Shown here: positions 1-8,326 of the stretch, in pieces
Layout of the letters: each line of letters begins with the position of its first letter
How positions within the stretch are numbered: position 1 is the stretch's first letter
Assembly (NCBI RefSeq): GCF_000342165.1
Contig: NZ_AMRV01000008.1
Span: 1-64,000, forward strand
DNA length: 64,000 nt
Source of the DNA: Pacificimonas flava
GTDB lineage: Bacteria > Pseudomonadota > Alphaproteobacteria > Sphingomonadales > Sphingomonadaceae
Reading direction: 5' to 3'
The notes under the pieces: generated by a model
Databases searched by the model: none
What the model saw: only the letters and a program-made list of their open reading frames with translations
Told to the model about the DNA's origin: nothing
Position numbers and translations under genes: made by a program

Positions 1-390
1 TTTGCGCATATCTCCACCGTCTTCGTCACCCCTGCGGAGGCAGGGGTCCATGGCGGCGGCTGCGCGGAGCTGTAAGGCCGCGCAGGCTGGTGGATTCCTG
101 CCTTCGCAGGAATGACGAAAGGGGGCAGGTGGTTTTCAGACTGCTGAGCGGTCGGGGTGACCTGCCTCTGAACTCGACCCTTTTCTGAGCGGCGGTGTGG
201 CGCTTCGGTGGAGGTTCTTTGCGCAGACCTCCACCGTCATCGTCACCCTTGCGGAAGCAGGGGTGCATGCGGCGCAGCGAGTTGGAGCCGGATGGGCCGC
301 GCAGGCCGGTGGATTCCTGCCTTCGCAGGAATGACGAGAGGGGAATAGAGCCTGCCCTTGCGAGAACGACGGCGGCGGGGGGTGTGAGCT
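1..390. repeat. Gene-free left end with two diverged copies of a composite palindromic repeat
   Basis: I see no gene in this stretch. Two copies of a unit of about 122 bases lie at 1-122 and 218-340. Each begins with tttgcgca, then a palindrome (cccctgc-ggag-gcagggg, or a close variant), and ends with a second palindrome (attcctgc-cttc-gcaggaat) followed by gacga. The palindrome halves resemble the REP-like elements common between genes of sphingomonads. Related single palindromes recur near 16.0 kb and 18.3 kb. The 95 bases between the copies show only a weak inverted repeat. Confidence 0.75.
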
Positions 391-1857
391 TTATGCCGCG
401 AGGGCGGTGAGGCGGTTCTGGACGGTGCGCAGGTCCTCTATGAAGCGGGCCAGTTCCTCGTCGGCTTTTCCCTTGTCGGGGATGCGCAGGAGGTAGCTGG
501 GGTGAACGGTCACCCACCCCTCCCCGCCGCCGGGCAGTTCGATGGCGGCGCCGCGGGTTTTGGAAATGGTCACCACCTTGCCGATCATGGAACGCGCGGC
601 GGTCGCGCCGAGGGCGACGGTGACCTTCGGCGCGATCAGGTCACGCTCCTGGTCCGCCCACCAGCGGCACGCTTCGATTTCCTGCGCGCCCGGCTTCGAG
701 TGGATGCGGCGCTTGCCGCGCTGCTCGAACTTGAAATGCTTGACGGCGTTGGTGACGTAGGTTTGCGACCGGTCGATGCCCGCCTTGTCGAGGGCATCGT
801 CCAGCACCTGACCCGCCGGTCCGACGAAGGGACGGCCGGCCTGATCCTCCTGGTCGCCGGGCTGTTCCCCGATCAGCATCAGCGGCGCATCCACCGGCCC
901 CTCGCCGAATACCATTTGCGTCGCGGGCTTGTAGAGCGGGCAGCGGGTGCAGCGCTTCGCCTCCTCGAGCAGCGCCTCCCACGCCGCCAGGCGGTTGCCG
1001 CCGGGGGACAGGCGCCGCTCCTCTTCCTCGGCGCGCTTCAGACCGCGGACCTCGACCGGTTTCAGGCTCTTGCCCTTCGACTTCTCGACCATTTCCAACT
1101 CCCTTGCGCGCGCGCCAGCGATCAGGCCGGGGACGAGCGCGGTCTCCGGCATGTTCTTCCAGTATTTTTTCGGCATTTCCGCCGTCATCGCCTTCACCTT
1201 CACGCGCGCGGGGTTGAAGATGCTGGCAAAATAGGTCTTCCAGGTTTCCTCCACGGGGTCGCCGTCCGGCGCATCGGCGCGGGTCGCGCCCGGCGTGAAG
1301 GACAGCGCGCGGCCATCCCAGTGTGCGCACAGTTCCGGCGTCAGGATCGACCAGTGCATGGCGGCGAAGCGGCGCTGAAAGAACGGCGCGTTGGTGCGGA
1401 CGATATGATGATCCGGCTCGAACCACGCGACGTAACGCTTGCCGTCCGGCACCCCCTCCTCCGGCATTTCGCGAAAGCGGACGAAGGCGCGCATCTTGTG
1501 CAGGTCGCGGCCGACCGCCTTGCGCAGCTCCTCCAGCCGGCGCAGCAGGGGGTCCGCCTTGTCCTCCAGCGCGCGGCGGTTTTGCTGCAGCTTCAGGAGC
1601 ATCGAATATAGACGCGCGAAGCGTTCCGTGTCGGAATGGCAGATGACGGACTGGGCCAGACCGATGAACGGCTTCGGGACGGTCAGCGCGGCGCCGGGCT
1701 GCGCGTCGGGAATGGCCTCGTCGCCGAAGAGGTCCTGCGGCGCATCGCCGACCTGCCAGCTGATACCCTCCGCCCGGACACCGGCGAGCGCGAGCGCACG
1801 CGCCGCCTCTCGCCAGCCGGCGAAATCTTCGTGATGGGCGAGCGTGACGCAATACAT
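391..1857 (-). CDS. udgX: UdgX-family uracil-DNA-crosslinking protein with N-terminal DUF4130 domain
   Basis: This 488-residue protein joins two domains. Residues 1 to about 250 match the DUF4130 family that accompanies a radical-SAM protein. Residues about 295-488 form a family-4-like uracil-DNA glycosylase fold of the UdgX type. GEQPGDQED (330-338) is the water-activating motif, KRRIH (382-386) is the UdgX loop whose histidine bonds covalently to the deoxyribose left after uracil excision, and HPSYLLR is the C-terminal motif. Cluster ligands appear as C303, C306 and C397, with His374 where family-4 enzymes have a cysteine. The ATG at 1857 is chosen because the longer reading frame runs back into the upstream radical-SAM gene, which stops 10 bases away, so the two are probably one transcript. 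UdgX family membership is clear; the biological role of the fusion is not. Confidence 0.9.
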   Translation of the reverse strand: MYCVTLAHHEDFAGWREAARALALAGVRAEGISWQVGDAPQDLFGDEAIPDAQPGAALTVPKPFIGLAQSVICHSDTERFARLYSMLLKLQQNRRALEDKADPLLRRLEELRKAVGRDLHKMRAFVRFREMPEEGVPDGKRYVAWFEPDHHIVRTNAPFFQRRFAAMHWSILTPELCAHWDGRALSFTPGATRADAPDGDPVEETWKTYFASIFNPARVKVKAMTAEMPKKYWKNMPETALVPGLIAGARARELEMVEKSKGKSLKPVEVRGLKRAEEEERRLSPGGNRLAAWEALLEEAKRCTRCPLYKPATQMVFGEGPVDAPLMLIGEQPGDQEDQAGRPFVGPAGQVLDDALDKAGIDRSQTYVTNAVKHFKFEQRGKRRIHSKPGAQEIEACRWWADQERDLIAPKVTVALGATAARSMIGKVVTISKTRGAAIELPGGGEGWVTVHPSYLLRIPDKGKADEELARFIEDLRTVQNRLTALAA

Positions 1858-1867
1858 TGCGACAGCT

Positions 1868-3109
1868 TCAAGCCGCGAACAGCTCCAGCTGTTCCCGCCT
1901 GGGCTTGACGAGCGTGCGCAAATCGGCGCGGTCGGTGAGCGCAACAGGGCGCCAGTCGGCAGCGACGATGAACGGCTGCAGCTTTTTCAGGGAAACGGTG
2001 AGGCGGCGAATATCGTCGAGCCGAAGCTGGCGAAAGCGCCGGGCCCCCAAAATCGACTTCACCGCCTTCGTGCCGAGACCGGGAACGCGCAGAAGCATTT
2101 CCCGCGGCGCCCGGTTCACATCGACCGGAAACCGGTCCCGAAACTTGAGCGCCCAGGCAAGTTTCGGATCGATATCGAGCGGCAGCATGCCATCGTCGGA
2201 CGCCGCGACAACCTCGCTGGGCGTGTAACCGTAGAAGCGCATCAGCCAATCGGACTGATAAAGGCGATGTTCGCGCATCAGCGGCGGGCGCGACAGCGGC
2301 AGCACGGCGCTGGCGTCCGGAATGGGGCTGAAGGCGGAATAGTAGACGCGGCGCAGCTTGAAACGGTCGTAAAGGCCGCTGGCGCGCATGATGATCGCAC
2401 CGTCATCGGCGCCGTCCGCGCCGACGATCATTTGCGTCGATTGTCCGGCGGGGGCGAATTTGGGCGCGCTTTTGAACTTGCGGCGCGCGTCCTTCAGATC
2501 GTCGATGGCGGATTTCATGTCCGTCATCGCGCCCTCGATGCGCTTTTCATCCTTTTCGGGTGCGAGTTCCTTCAGTCCGCGCTCGGTCGGGAGCTCCACA
2601 TTGATCGACACGCGGTCGGCATAAAGGCCGGCCTGCCGCACCAGTTCCTCATCCGCATCGGGAATGGTTTTCAGGTGGATGTAGCCGCGAAAGTCGTGAA
2701 CCTCGCGAAGCGTGCGCGCAACCTCGACCAGTTGCTCCATCGTGTAGTTGGACGAGCGGATGATGCCGGAGGACAGGAACAACCCCTCGATATAATTGCG
2801 CCGGTAGAAGTTCAGCGTCAGCTGCACGACCTCCTCCGGCGTGAAGCGCGCGCGGCGGACGTTCGAACTCTTGCGGTTGATGCAATAGTGGCAGTCGAAA
2901 ATGCAGCTGTTGGTCAGCAGGATCTTGAGCAGTGAGATACAGCGGCCGTCGGGCGCATAGGCATGGCAGATGCCCATACCCTCCGTCGAACCGATCCCCT
3001 TGCCGCCGGAACTGTCGCGCTTCTGCGTGCCGGAGGAGGCGCAGGAGGCGTCGTATTTCGCCGCATCCGCGAGGATCGCCAGCTTCTGCCTTGTATCGAG
3101 ACGGGCCAT
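1868..3109 (-). CDS. Putative DNA modification/repair radical SAM protein (UdgX-linked)
   Basis: This 413-residue protein carries the radical-SAM cysteine motif CxxxCxxC (C69, C73, C76) that binds the 4Fe-4S cluster used to cleave S-adenosylmethionine. Near the C terminus, around residues 330-350, VPGLGTKAV looks like a helix-hairpin-helix, a DNA-binding element. The family is known for sitting next to the DUF4130/UdgX gene, exactly as here, and is annotated as a putative DNA repair or modification enzyme; its substrate is unknown. The start is ATG. It is the first gene of the two-gene unit. Confidence 0.88.
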   Translation of the reverse strand: MARLDTRQKLAILADAAKYDASCASSGTQKRDSSGGKGIGSTEGMGICHAYAPDGRCISLLKILLTNSCIFDCHYCINRKSSNVRRARFTPEEVVQLTLNFYRRNYIEGLFLSSGIIRSSNYTMEQLVEVARTLREVHDFRGYIHLKTIPDADEELVRQAGLYADRVSINVELPTERGLKELAPEKDEKRIEGAMTDMKSAIDDLKDARRKFKSAPKFAPAGQSTQMIVGADGADDGAIIMRASGLYDRFKLRRVYYSAFSPIPDASAVLPLSRPPLMREHRLYQSDWLMRFYGYTPSEVVAASDDGMLPLDIDPKLAWALKFRDRFPVDVNRAPREMLLRVPGLGTKAVKSILGARRFRQLRLDDIRRLTVSLKKLQPFIVAADWRPVALTDRADLRTLVKPRREQLELFAA

Positions 3110-3203
3110 CCGTTCTCATTACGTTCCGCCCGCCGGCAAGTCGATAGATGTGGATCAAAGCTGCGGCAAGGGGCCGCAATCGCCCCTTGCCGCCGGAGCG
3201 TCA

Positions 3204-3683
3204 TCAATTGTCGCGCGAGACCTTTTCGTTCTTCTCGTGCGCTTCCTGCGCCTCAACCGTCATGGTCGCGATCGGGCGGGCATCGAGACGGCCGAGCGAG
3301 ATCGGATCGCCCGTCACCTCGCAATAGCCATATTCGCCCGCCTCCAGACGCCGCAGCGCCGCGTTGATCTTGCCGATCAGCTTCCGCTGGCGATCGCGGG
3401 TGCGCAAGTGCACCGACCAGTCCGTTTCGCTGGAGGCGCGGTCGGCCATGTCCGCCTCATGCAGCGAGCCGGCCTTGAGCTCCGTCAGCGTCTCCTGCGC
3501 CTCTCGCTGGATGTCGTCGCGCCAGTCGAGCAGCTTCTTGCGGAAATAGGCCTGCTGAAGCGCGTTCATGAAGGGTTCGTCGGCGCTTGGCCTGTAGCCG
3601 TCCGGCAAGGAAATGGCCTGGCGCGATTCGACCGGTTCGCTGCCGTGGTCCGGTTCCGATGGTGAGACTGGCAAACTTTCCAC
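3204..3683 (-). CDS. dksA: RNA polymerase-binding transcription factor DksA, cysteine-poor type
   Basis: DksA binds in the RNA polymerase secondary channel and, with ppGpp, shifts transcription during starvation. The coiled-coil part holds DMADRASSETD, and the C-terminal part holds GRLDARPIAT, both characteristic. Only one of the four zinc-finger cysteines remains (YGYCEVTGDP, then TMTVEAQEAHE), so the globular domain probably folds without zinc, as reported for some alphaproteobacterial DksA proteins. I place the start at the GTG at 3683 because GGGAGGGA lies 7 bases before it; this gives 159 residues. A longer in-frame ATG at 3722 lacks such a site. It is transcribed away from the zinc-finger gene at 3872. 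Confidence 0.9.
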   Translation of the reverse strand: MESLPVSPSEPDHGSEPVESRQAISLPDGYRPSADEPFMNALQQAYFRKKLLDWRDDIQREAQETLTELKAGSLHEADMADRASSETDWSVHLRTRDRQRKLIGKINAALRRLEAGEYGYCEVTGDPISLGRLDARPIATMTVEAQEAHEKNEKVSRDN

Positions 3684-3871
3684 TCGTCTTCCCTCCCTTA
3701 TCGGCCCTCCCCCAAAGGCCATGGCTGCGCCTCATACACATGCGACCGTTACGCCTCAATGACTGACATTGCGGTAAAGCCATGCAAAATGCCGATTTGC
3801 GCCGAAGCGTGATCCGGTCCGCGAAGCAAAGCCGCTTGGCGCTGTGCCGCGCCGCTGCTATCAGCGCGGGC

Positions 3872-4069
3872 ATGATCATCGACCCGAACACCCCGGAAAC
3901 CGTTTACGCCGAGAGCACCCGTGTCGCCTGCGAAGGCGAAGGCGGCGCGCTGGGGCATCCGCGTGTCTGGCTGCAGATGGGCAATGATGGCTTTGTCGAT
4001 TGCGGCTATTGCGACCGCAGGTTCATCCTGACGGGCGGCCCCGCCGACACGCGCGAAGCCGCGGCCTGA
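3872..4069 (+). CDS. Zinc-finger (CHCC) domain protein
   Basis: This small 65-residue protein has the CHCC pattern: a Cys followed by GHPRVWLQM and then CGYCDRRF, the metal-binding signature of the zf-CHCC family. That family is homologous to the NDUFS6 accessory subunit of respiratory complex I. In alphaproteobacteria such stand-alone proteins are common and often sit near unrelated genes. I use the ATG at 3872, since the 30 residues upstream in the open frame are unlike the family. There is no clear ribosome-binding site, so a short or absent leader is possible. Confidence 0.8.
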   Translation: MIIDPNTPETVYAESTRVACEGEGGALGHPRVWLQMGNDGFVDCGYCDRRFILTGGPADTREAAA

Positions 4070-4098
4070 ACCGGCCCGGCCCGCGCGCGCCGCCGGCC

Positions 4099-4905
4099 AT
4101 GCCGCACCTCCTGATCCTTGGCGAGGGCTATACCGGCGGCCGTCTGCGCGCGGCGCTGGATACGCGGGTCTGGCAGGTTACCGGAACGGCACGCGAGGCG
4201 CGCGAAGGCGTGCTTTCCTTCGATGACGAGGATTCCGTCGCCGCCGCCATTAAGGGCGCCACGCACATCCTGTCATCCATACCCCCCGCCGGGGATCGCG
4301 ATCCGGTGCTGGATCGGTACGGCACGCGAATCGCCGCGGCGCGGGCGTGGCGCGGTTATCTGTCCTCGACCGGCGTCTATGGCGACTGGCGGGGTGCGTG
4401 GGTGGACGAGAGCGCACCCATTGGCGGCGGACGGCGGACGGGTCGCAGCGATGCGGACGAACGCTGGCAGGGGATGCCCGGCTGCCATATCTTTCGCCTG
4501 CCCGGAATATACGGCCCCGGCCGCTCCCCATTCGCCCGGCTGCGGGCGGGCACGGCAAAACGCATCGGATCGCCGGGTCAGGTGTTCAGCCGCGTTCATG
4601 TGGACGATATCGTCGGCGCCGTGATGAGGGCCATGACCGCGCCCGCACCCGGCATCTACAATATCGCGGACGACGAACCAGCGCCGGCGCATGAGGTAAC
4701 GGCGTTTGCCGCCCAGCTGATGGGCGTGTCGCCCCCGCCCCTTCAGCCTCTCGATCAGGCGGAGCTTTCCCCGGCGGCGCGAGGCTTCTATTCCGAAAAC
4801 AGGCGCGTTGCGAACGGGCGTATGAAGCGGGTGCTGGGCGCATCGCTGCGCTATCCGGATTACCGCGGCGGCCTGCGGGCCGTCTGGCGAGAGGAGCAGG
4901 GATGA
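4099..4905 (+). CDS. NAD(P)-dependent epimerase/dehydratase-like SDR protein
   Basis: The protein has 268 residues. It starts with a Rossmann dinucleotide-binding motif, ILGEGYTGGRL. Later SSTGVYGDW supplies the serine and tyrosine region of an extended SDR, and GIYNIADDEP is typical of sugar-nucleotide-epimerase-like proteins of the YeeZ type. The exact substrate cannot be told. The stop overlaps the start of the following molybdenum hydroxylase gene by four bases (ATGA), implying translational coupling. The start ATG at 4099 follows the zinc-finger gene by 29 bases. Confidence 0.8.
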   Translation: MPHLLILGEGYTGGRLRAALDTRVWQVTGTAREAREGVLSFDDEDSVAAAIKGATHILSSIPPAGDRDPVLDRYGTRIAAARAWRGYLSSTGVYGDWRGAWVDESAPIGGGRRTGRSDADERWQGMPGCHIFRLPGIYGPGRSPFARLRAGTAKRIGSPGQVFSRVHVDDIVGAVMRAMTAPAPGIYNIADDEPAPAHEVTAFAAQLMGVSPPPLQPLDQAELSPAARGFYSENRRVANGRMKRVLGASLRYPDYRGGLRAVWREEQG

Positions 4906-7178
4906 TGATGAAATTCGGCGTGGGCCAGAGCCCGAAGCGGCTGGAGGACGAACGGCTGCTGACGGGCCGCGGCCGCTATACCGACGATTACACGCCGGCC
5001 GGCTGCGCCTATGGCGTCACGGTTCGTTCGCCCTATGCCCATGCCCGCATCACCTCCATCGATGCCGAGGCAGCGCGGGAGATGCCGGGCGTCCTCGCCG
5101 TCTACACCCATGCGGACATCGCCGAGTATGGCCCCGTCCCCTGCCTCGTCCCGCTGTCGGGCGATCTGAAGACGCCGCGCCCACTGCTGGCGGACGGCCG
5201 GGTGCGCTTCGTTGGCGACGGCGCCGCCTTCGTGGTGGCCGAAACGCGCGAACAGGCGCGGCGCGCTGCCGAAGCGGTGATGATCGATTATGAGGAGCTG
5301 CCGGCGGTTTCCTCTCTGAACGCGGCCATCGCGGAGAATGCGCCGAAGATCTGGGACGAAGCGGACGGGAATATCGTCTTCGACTGGCAGGTCGGCGATG
5401 CGGACGCGGCCGAGGACGCGTTCGCGCGGGCCGCGCATGTCACCGAACTTCACATCGTCCAGAACCGTGTCGCGCCCAATTCCATGGAGGTGCGCAGCGC
5501 GGTCGGCGAATATGACGAAGCGGCGGGCTTCACCTTCACCACCGGCAGCCAGGGCGTCGCCGGCATGCGAACGAACCTGGCGACGCACATAATGAAGATC
5601 GATCCGGAGCGGCTGCGCGTGCGGACGGGCGATGTCGGCGGCGGCTTCGGCATGAAGGTGTTCCTGTACCCGGAATATGGTCTGGTCCTCCACGCCGCGC
5701 GCGACCTCGGCCGGCCAGTGAAGTGGACGGGTGAGCGTTCCGATGCCTTTCTGAGCGATGCGCATGGCCGCGCCATGCAGTCGGACGCGGCGCTGGCGCT
5801 GGATGCGGACGGCATGATCCTGGCCCTGCGCGTTCGCACATGGTCCGACCTCGGCGCCTATCAGGCGCAGTTCGGACCGGCGATCCAGACCTTTGCCGGC
5901 GGCCGCATCATGGGCGGCGTCTACCGCATTCCGGCGATCCACAACCGGGTCCACGGCACGGTCACGAACACGACGCCGACCGACGCCTATCGCGGCGCCG
6001 GCCGGCCGGAAGCGACCTATCTGATCGAGCGGCTGATCGAGACCGCCGCGCGGGAGACAGGACGCGATGTCGGCGACCTGCGCCGCCGCAACCTGCTGCG
6101 CCCCGACGAACTGCCGCACGAGAACGGACTGGGGCTGACCTTCGATGTGGGGGATTATCCGGGGCTGCTGGACGCGGCGCTCGCCAATGCGGATTGGTCG
6201 AGCTTCGCGGCAAGAAAGGCGGACGCCGAAGCGCGCGGCAAGCTGTATGGTCGCGGCGCCGCCTTCTACGTCGAAATCGCCGGCGGCGGCTCGACAGAGG
6301 AAATCGCGGACATCCGTATCGAGGGCGGCAAGGTCCGTGCGGCGATCGGCACCCAGTCGAACGGACAGGGACACGAAACCGCCTATGCGCAGGTGATCGC
6401 GGAACGCCTGGGCGTGAACCTGGACGATGTCATCATCGAACAGGGCGATACGGCGCGGCTGGAGGTCGGGCACGGCACGGGCGGCTCCCGCTCCATGGTG
6501 TGGGGCGGCGGCGCGGGGCTGGTCGCCGCGGATGCCGTGCTGGAAAAGGCGCGGCCGCTGGCATCGGAAGCGCTGGGCGGCGAGGCGACGTTCGACGCGG
6601 AATCCGGCGTGTTCCGGGCGGACGGCTCCAACGAGACACGCTCCCTCTTGGAGATTGCCGCCGCCTTTCCGGGCGCGCTCGACACGCGCGGCGTCTACAA
6701 GCCCGAAAACCCCGTGCCGGCCTATCCCAATGGCTGCCATGTGGCGGAGGTCGAACTGGATCCGGAGACGGGTCTGGTACGCATCGCCAAATACACGATC
6801 ACCGACGATTTCGGCACGATCGTAAACCCGATGCTGGTCGAGGGCCAGGTGCAGGGCGGCGTCGCGCAGGGGCTGGGCCAGGCGCTGCTGGAAAACATCG
6901 TTTATGACGAAAGCGGGCAGCTTCTGACCGGCAGTTTCATGGATTACGGCCTGCCGCGCGCCGACGACGTGCCGCTGGACATGCGCTTTCAGTCGCGACC
7001 CGTACCGACGCCCAACAACCTGCTGGGCGCGAAGGGCTGCGGAGAGGCCGGCACCATCGGCGCCATGCCCTCCATCATGAATGCACTGTCGGACGCGCTG
7101 GGCGGACGGCATCTGGACATGCCGGCAACGCCGGAGAAGCTGTGGCGAATGGCGCGAGAGGCGCAGGTGGCGGCGTAA
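4902..7178 (+). CDS. Xanthine dehydrogenase-family molybdopterin-binding (CoxL-like) subunit
   Basis: This 758-residue protein is the large, molybdenum-cofactor subunit of the aerobic carbon monoxide dehydrogenase/xanthine oxidase family. AYRGAGR near residue 361 marks it as form II rather than true CO dehydrogenase, which has AYxCSFR. The catalytic glutamate lies in GCGEAGTIG near residue 715, and GGGFGMK and VGHGTGGSRS are cofactor-binding stretches. Its usual partners, the FAD (CoxM) and 2Fe-2S (CoxS) subunits, are not adjacent: upstream is an epimerase and downstream a convergent kinase. The start is ATG, overlapping the previous stop. The substrate is unknown. Confidence 0.9.
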   Translation: MMMKFGVGQSPKRLEDERLLTGRGRYTDDYTPAGCAYGVTVRSPYAHARITSIDAEAAREMPGVLAVYTHADIAEYGPVPCLVPLSGDLKTPRPLLADGRVRFVGDGAAFVVAETREQARRAAEAVMIDYEELPAVSSLNAAIAENAPKIWDEADGNIVFDWQVGDADAAEDAFARAAHVTELHIVQNRVAPNSMEVRSAVGEYDEAAGFTFTTGSQGVAGMRTNLATHIMKIDPERLRVRTGDVGGGFGMKVFLYPEYGLVLHAARDLGRPVKWTGERSDAFLSDAHGRAMQSDAALALDADGMILALRVRTWSDLGAYQAQFGPAIQTFAGGRIMGGVYRIPAIHNRVHGTVTNTTPTDAYRGAGRPEATYLIERLIETAARETGRDVGDLRRRNLLRPDELPHENGLGLTFDVGDYPGLLDAALANADWSSFAARKADAEARGKLYGRGAAFYVEIAGGGSTEEIADIRIEGGKVRAAIGTQSNGQGHETAYAQVIAERLGVNLDDVIIEQGDTARLEVGHGTGGSRSMVWGGGAGLVAADAVLEKARPLASEALGGEATFDAESGVFRADGSNETRSLLEIAAAFPGALDTRGVYKPENPVPAYPNGCHVAEVELDPETGLVRIAKYTITDDFGTIVNPMLVEGQVQGGVAQGLGQALLENIVYDESGQLLTGSFMDYGLPRADDVPLDMRFQSRPVPTPNNLLGAKGCGEAGTIGAMPSIMNALSDALGGRHLDMPATPEKLWRMAREAQVAA

Positions 7179-7199
7179 CCACGGCGCCAGCGCCCTTCC

Positions 7200-8237
7200 T
7201 TAGCGTGCGGGCAGGTCGAGGGTGACGCTGGTGCCGATGCCGCCGCGGTCGACTGACAGGAGGGCGCCGAGATCGTTGACGAGGCCCTGCACGATGCGGC
7301 CGCCGAGATTGCCGTCGCGCGGCCATTCGACATCCTGCGGGATGCCCGCGCCATCGTCGGACACGCGCAGGCGAACGACGCCGTTCGTCAACTGTTTCAG
7401 CTGCACGGTGACGAGACCGTTTCGCTGATCCTCGAACGCATGCTGTAGCGCGTTCGTCAGCAGTTCCGAAACGATCAGACCGAACTGGCCGGCGCGCTGC
7501 GATTCCACGTCGATCTCGTCGGCGTCGATGTTGACGCGAATGGATTCACGGCCGTCCAGATGGCTGACGGCGCTCGCCACGCGGCTGATATAGGCGCCGA
7601 GCGGCACCATGTCGGAATTGTGCCGCGCCACGCCGGCATCGGACAATTCCTGATAGAGAAGCTGCAGGGTCTCCACGCGCCGCGCGAGCGTCTTGTAGTC
7701 GCTGCCCGCCTGCTCGCTTCGCGACTGCATGCGGATCATGCTGACGACCATGGCAAGGTGGTTCTTTACCCGGTGCTGCAACTCCTCAAGCACCGTCTCG
7801 TCGCCGTTCGCGTTCTGCTGCTTCGGCGCGTCGCGAAGCTCGTGCTGGATGCCCATGAAATAGGCGAGCTCGCCATCGTCGTCGAAGAGCGGCGCCAGCA
7901 GCAGCCGGTTCCAGAATTCCGTGCCGTCGGCCCGGTAGTTGAGGAGGTCGACATTGACCTCCCGCTCTTTCTCGATGCCCTCACGGATGGCGGCGACGGC
8001 GTCAGGATGGGTGTTCGCCCCCTGCAGGAAGCGGCAATTGCGCCCGACGCAGGATTCCTTGGCGTAGCCGGTGATCCGGCAGAAGGCTGGCGATACATAG
8101 ACGAGCGGATTGTCGTCGATCCGCGGATTGCTGATGGTGAGGGCGAAGGGCAGAACGGAAATCGCCGCCTTGCGGAAGTGACCATCCAGAATCTCCGACG
8201 TCAGGCTCGGGTCGTCCGTCTTGTTCCCGTCGTGCAC
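7200..8237 (-). CDS. LOV-domain blue-light sensor histidine kinase
   Basis: Residues about 20-135 form a PAS/LOV domain with GRNCRFLQG, in which Cys68 would form the light-driven adduct with the bound flavin. Residues about 145-220 are a HisKA_2 dimerisation domain with phosphoacceptor His155 in the HRVKNHL box. The rest is an HATPase_c domain with DDGAGIP and GLGxxIV-like glycine boxes. The protein (345 residues) has no membrane segment and should be a soluble photoreceptor kinase, like the LOV-histidine kinases of Erythrobacter and Brucella. No response regulator is adjacent. The start is GTG with AAGGGG five bases upstream. Confidence 0.92.
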   Translation of the reverse strand: MHDGNKTDDPSLTSEILDGHFRKAAISVLPFALTISNPRIDDNPLVYVSPAFCRITGYAKESCVGRNCRFLQGANTHPDAVAAIREGIEKEREVNVDLLNYRADGTEFWNRLLLAPLFDDDGELAYFMGIQHELRDAPKQQNANGDETVLEELQHRVKNHLAMVVSMIRMQSRSEQAGSDYKTLARRVETLQLLYQELSDAGVARHNSDMVPLGAYISRVASAVSHLDGRESIRVNIDADEIDVESQRAGQFGLIVSELLTNALQHAFEDQRNGLVTVQLKQLTNGVVRLRVSDDGAGIPQDVEWPRDGNLGGRIVQGLVNDLGALLSVDRGGIGTSVTLDLPAR

Positions 8238-8326
8238 AACCGCCCCTTACCCGTTGAATGACCTGCCGAATGCTGCCCCGAGAAAACTCTTAAACCGCGA
8301 AAAGGTGCCGCGTCCACTTGCCTTGT

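Noticed and set aside
4860-7112. A 750-codon minus-strand frame opposite the molybdenum hydroxylase
   Set aside because: The plus-strand protein has all family motifs; the antisense product shows none.
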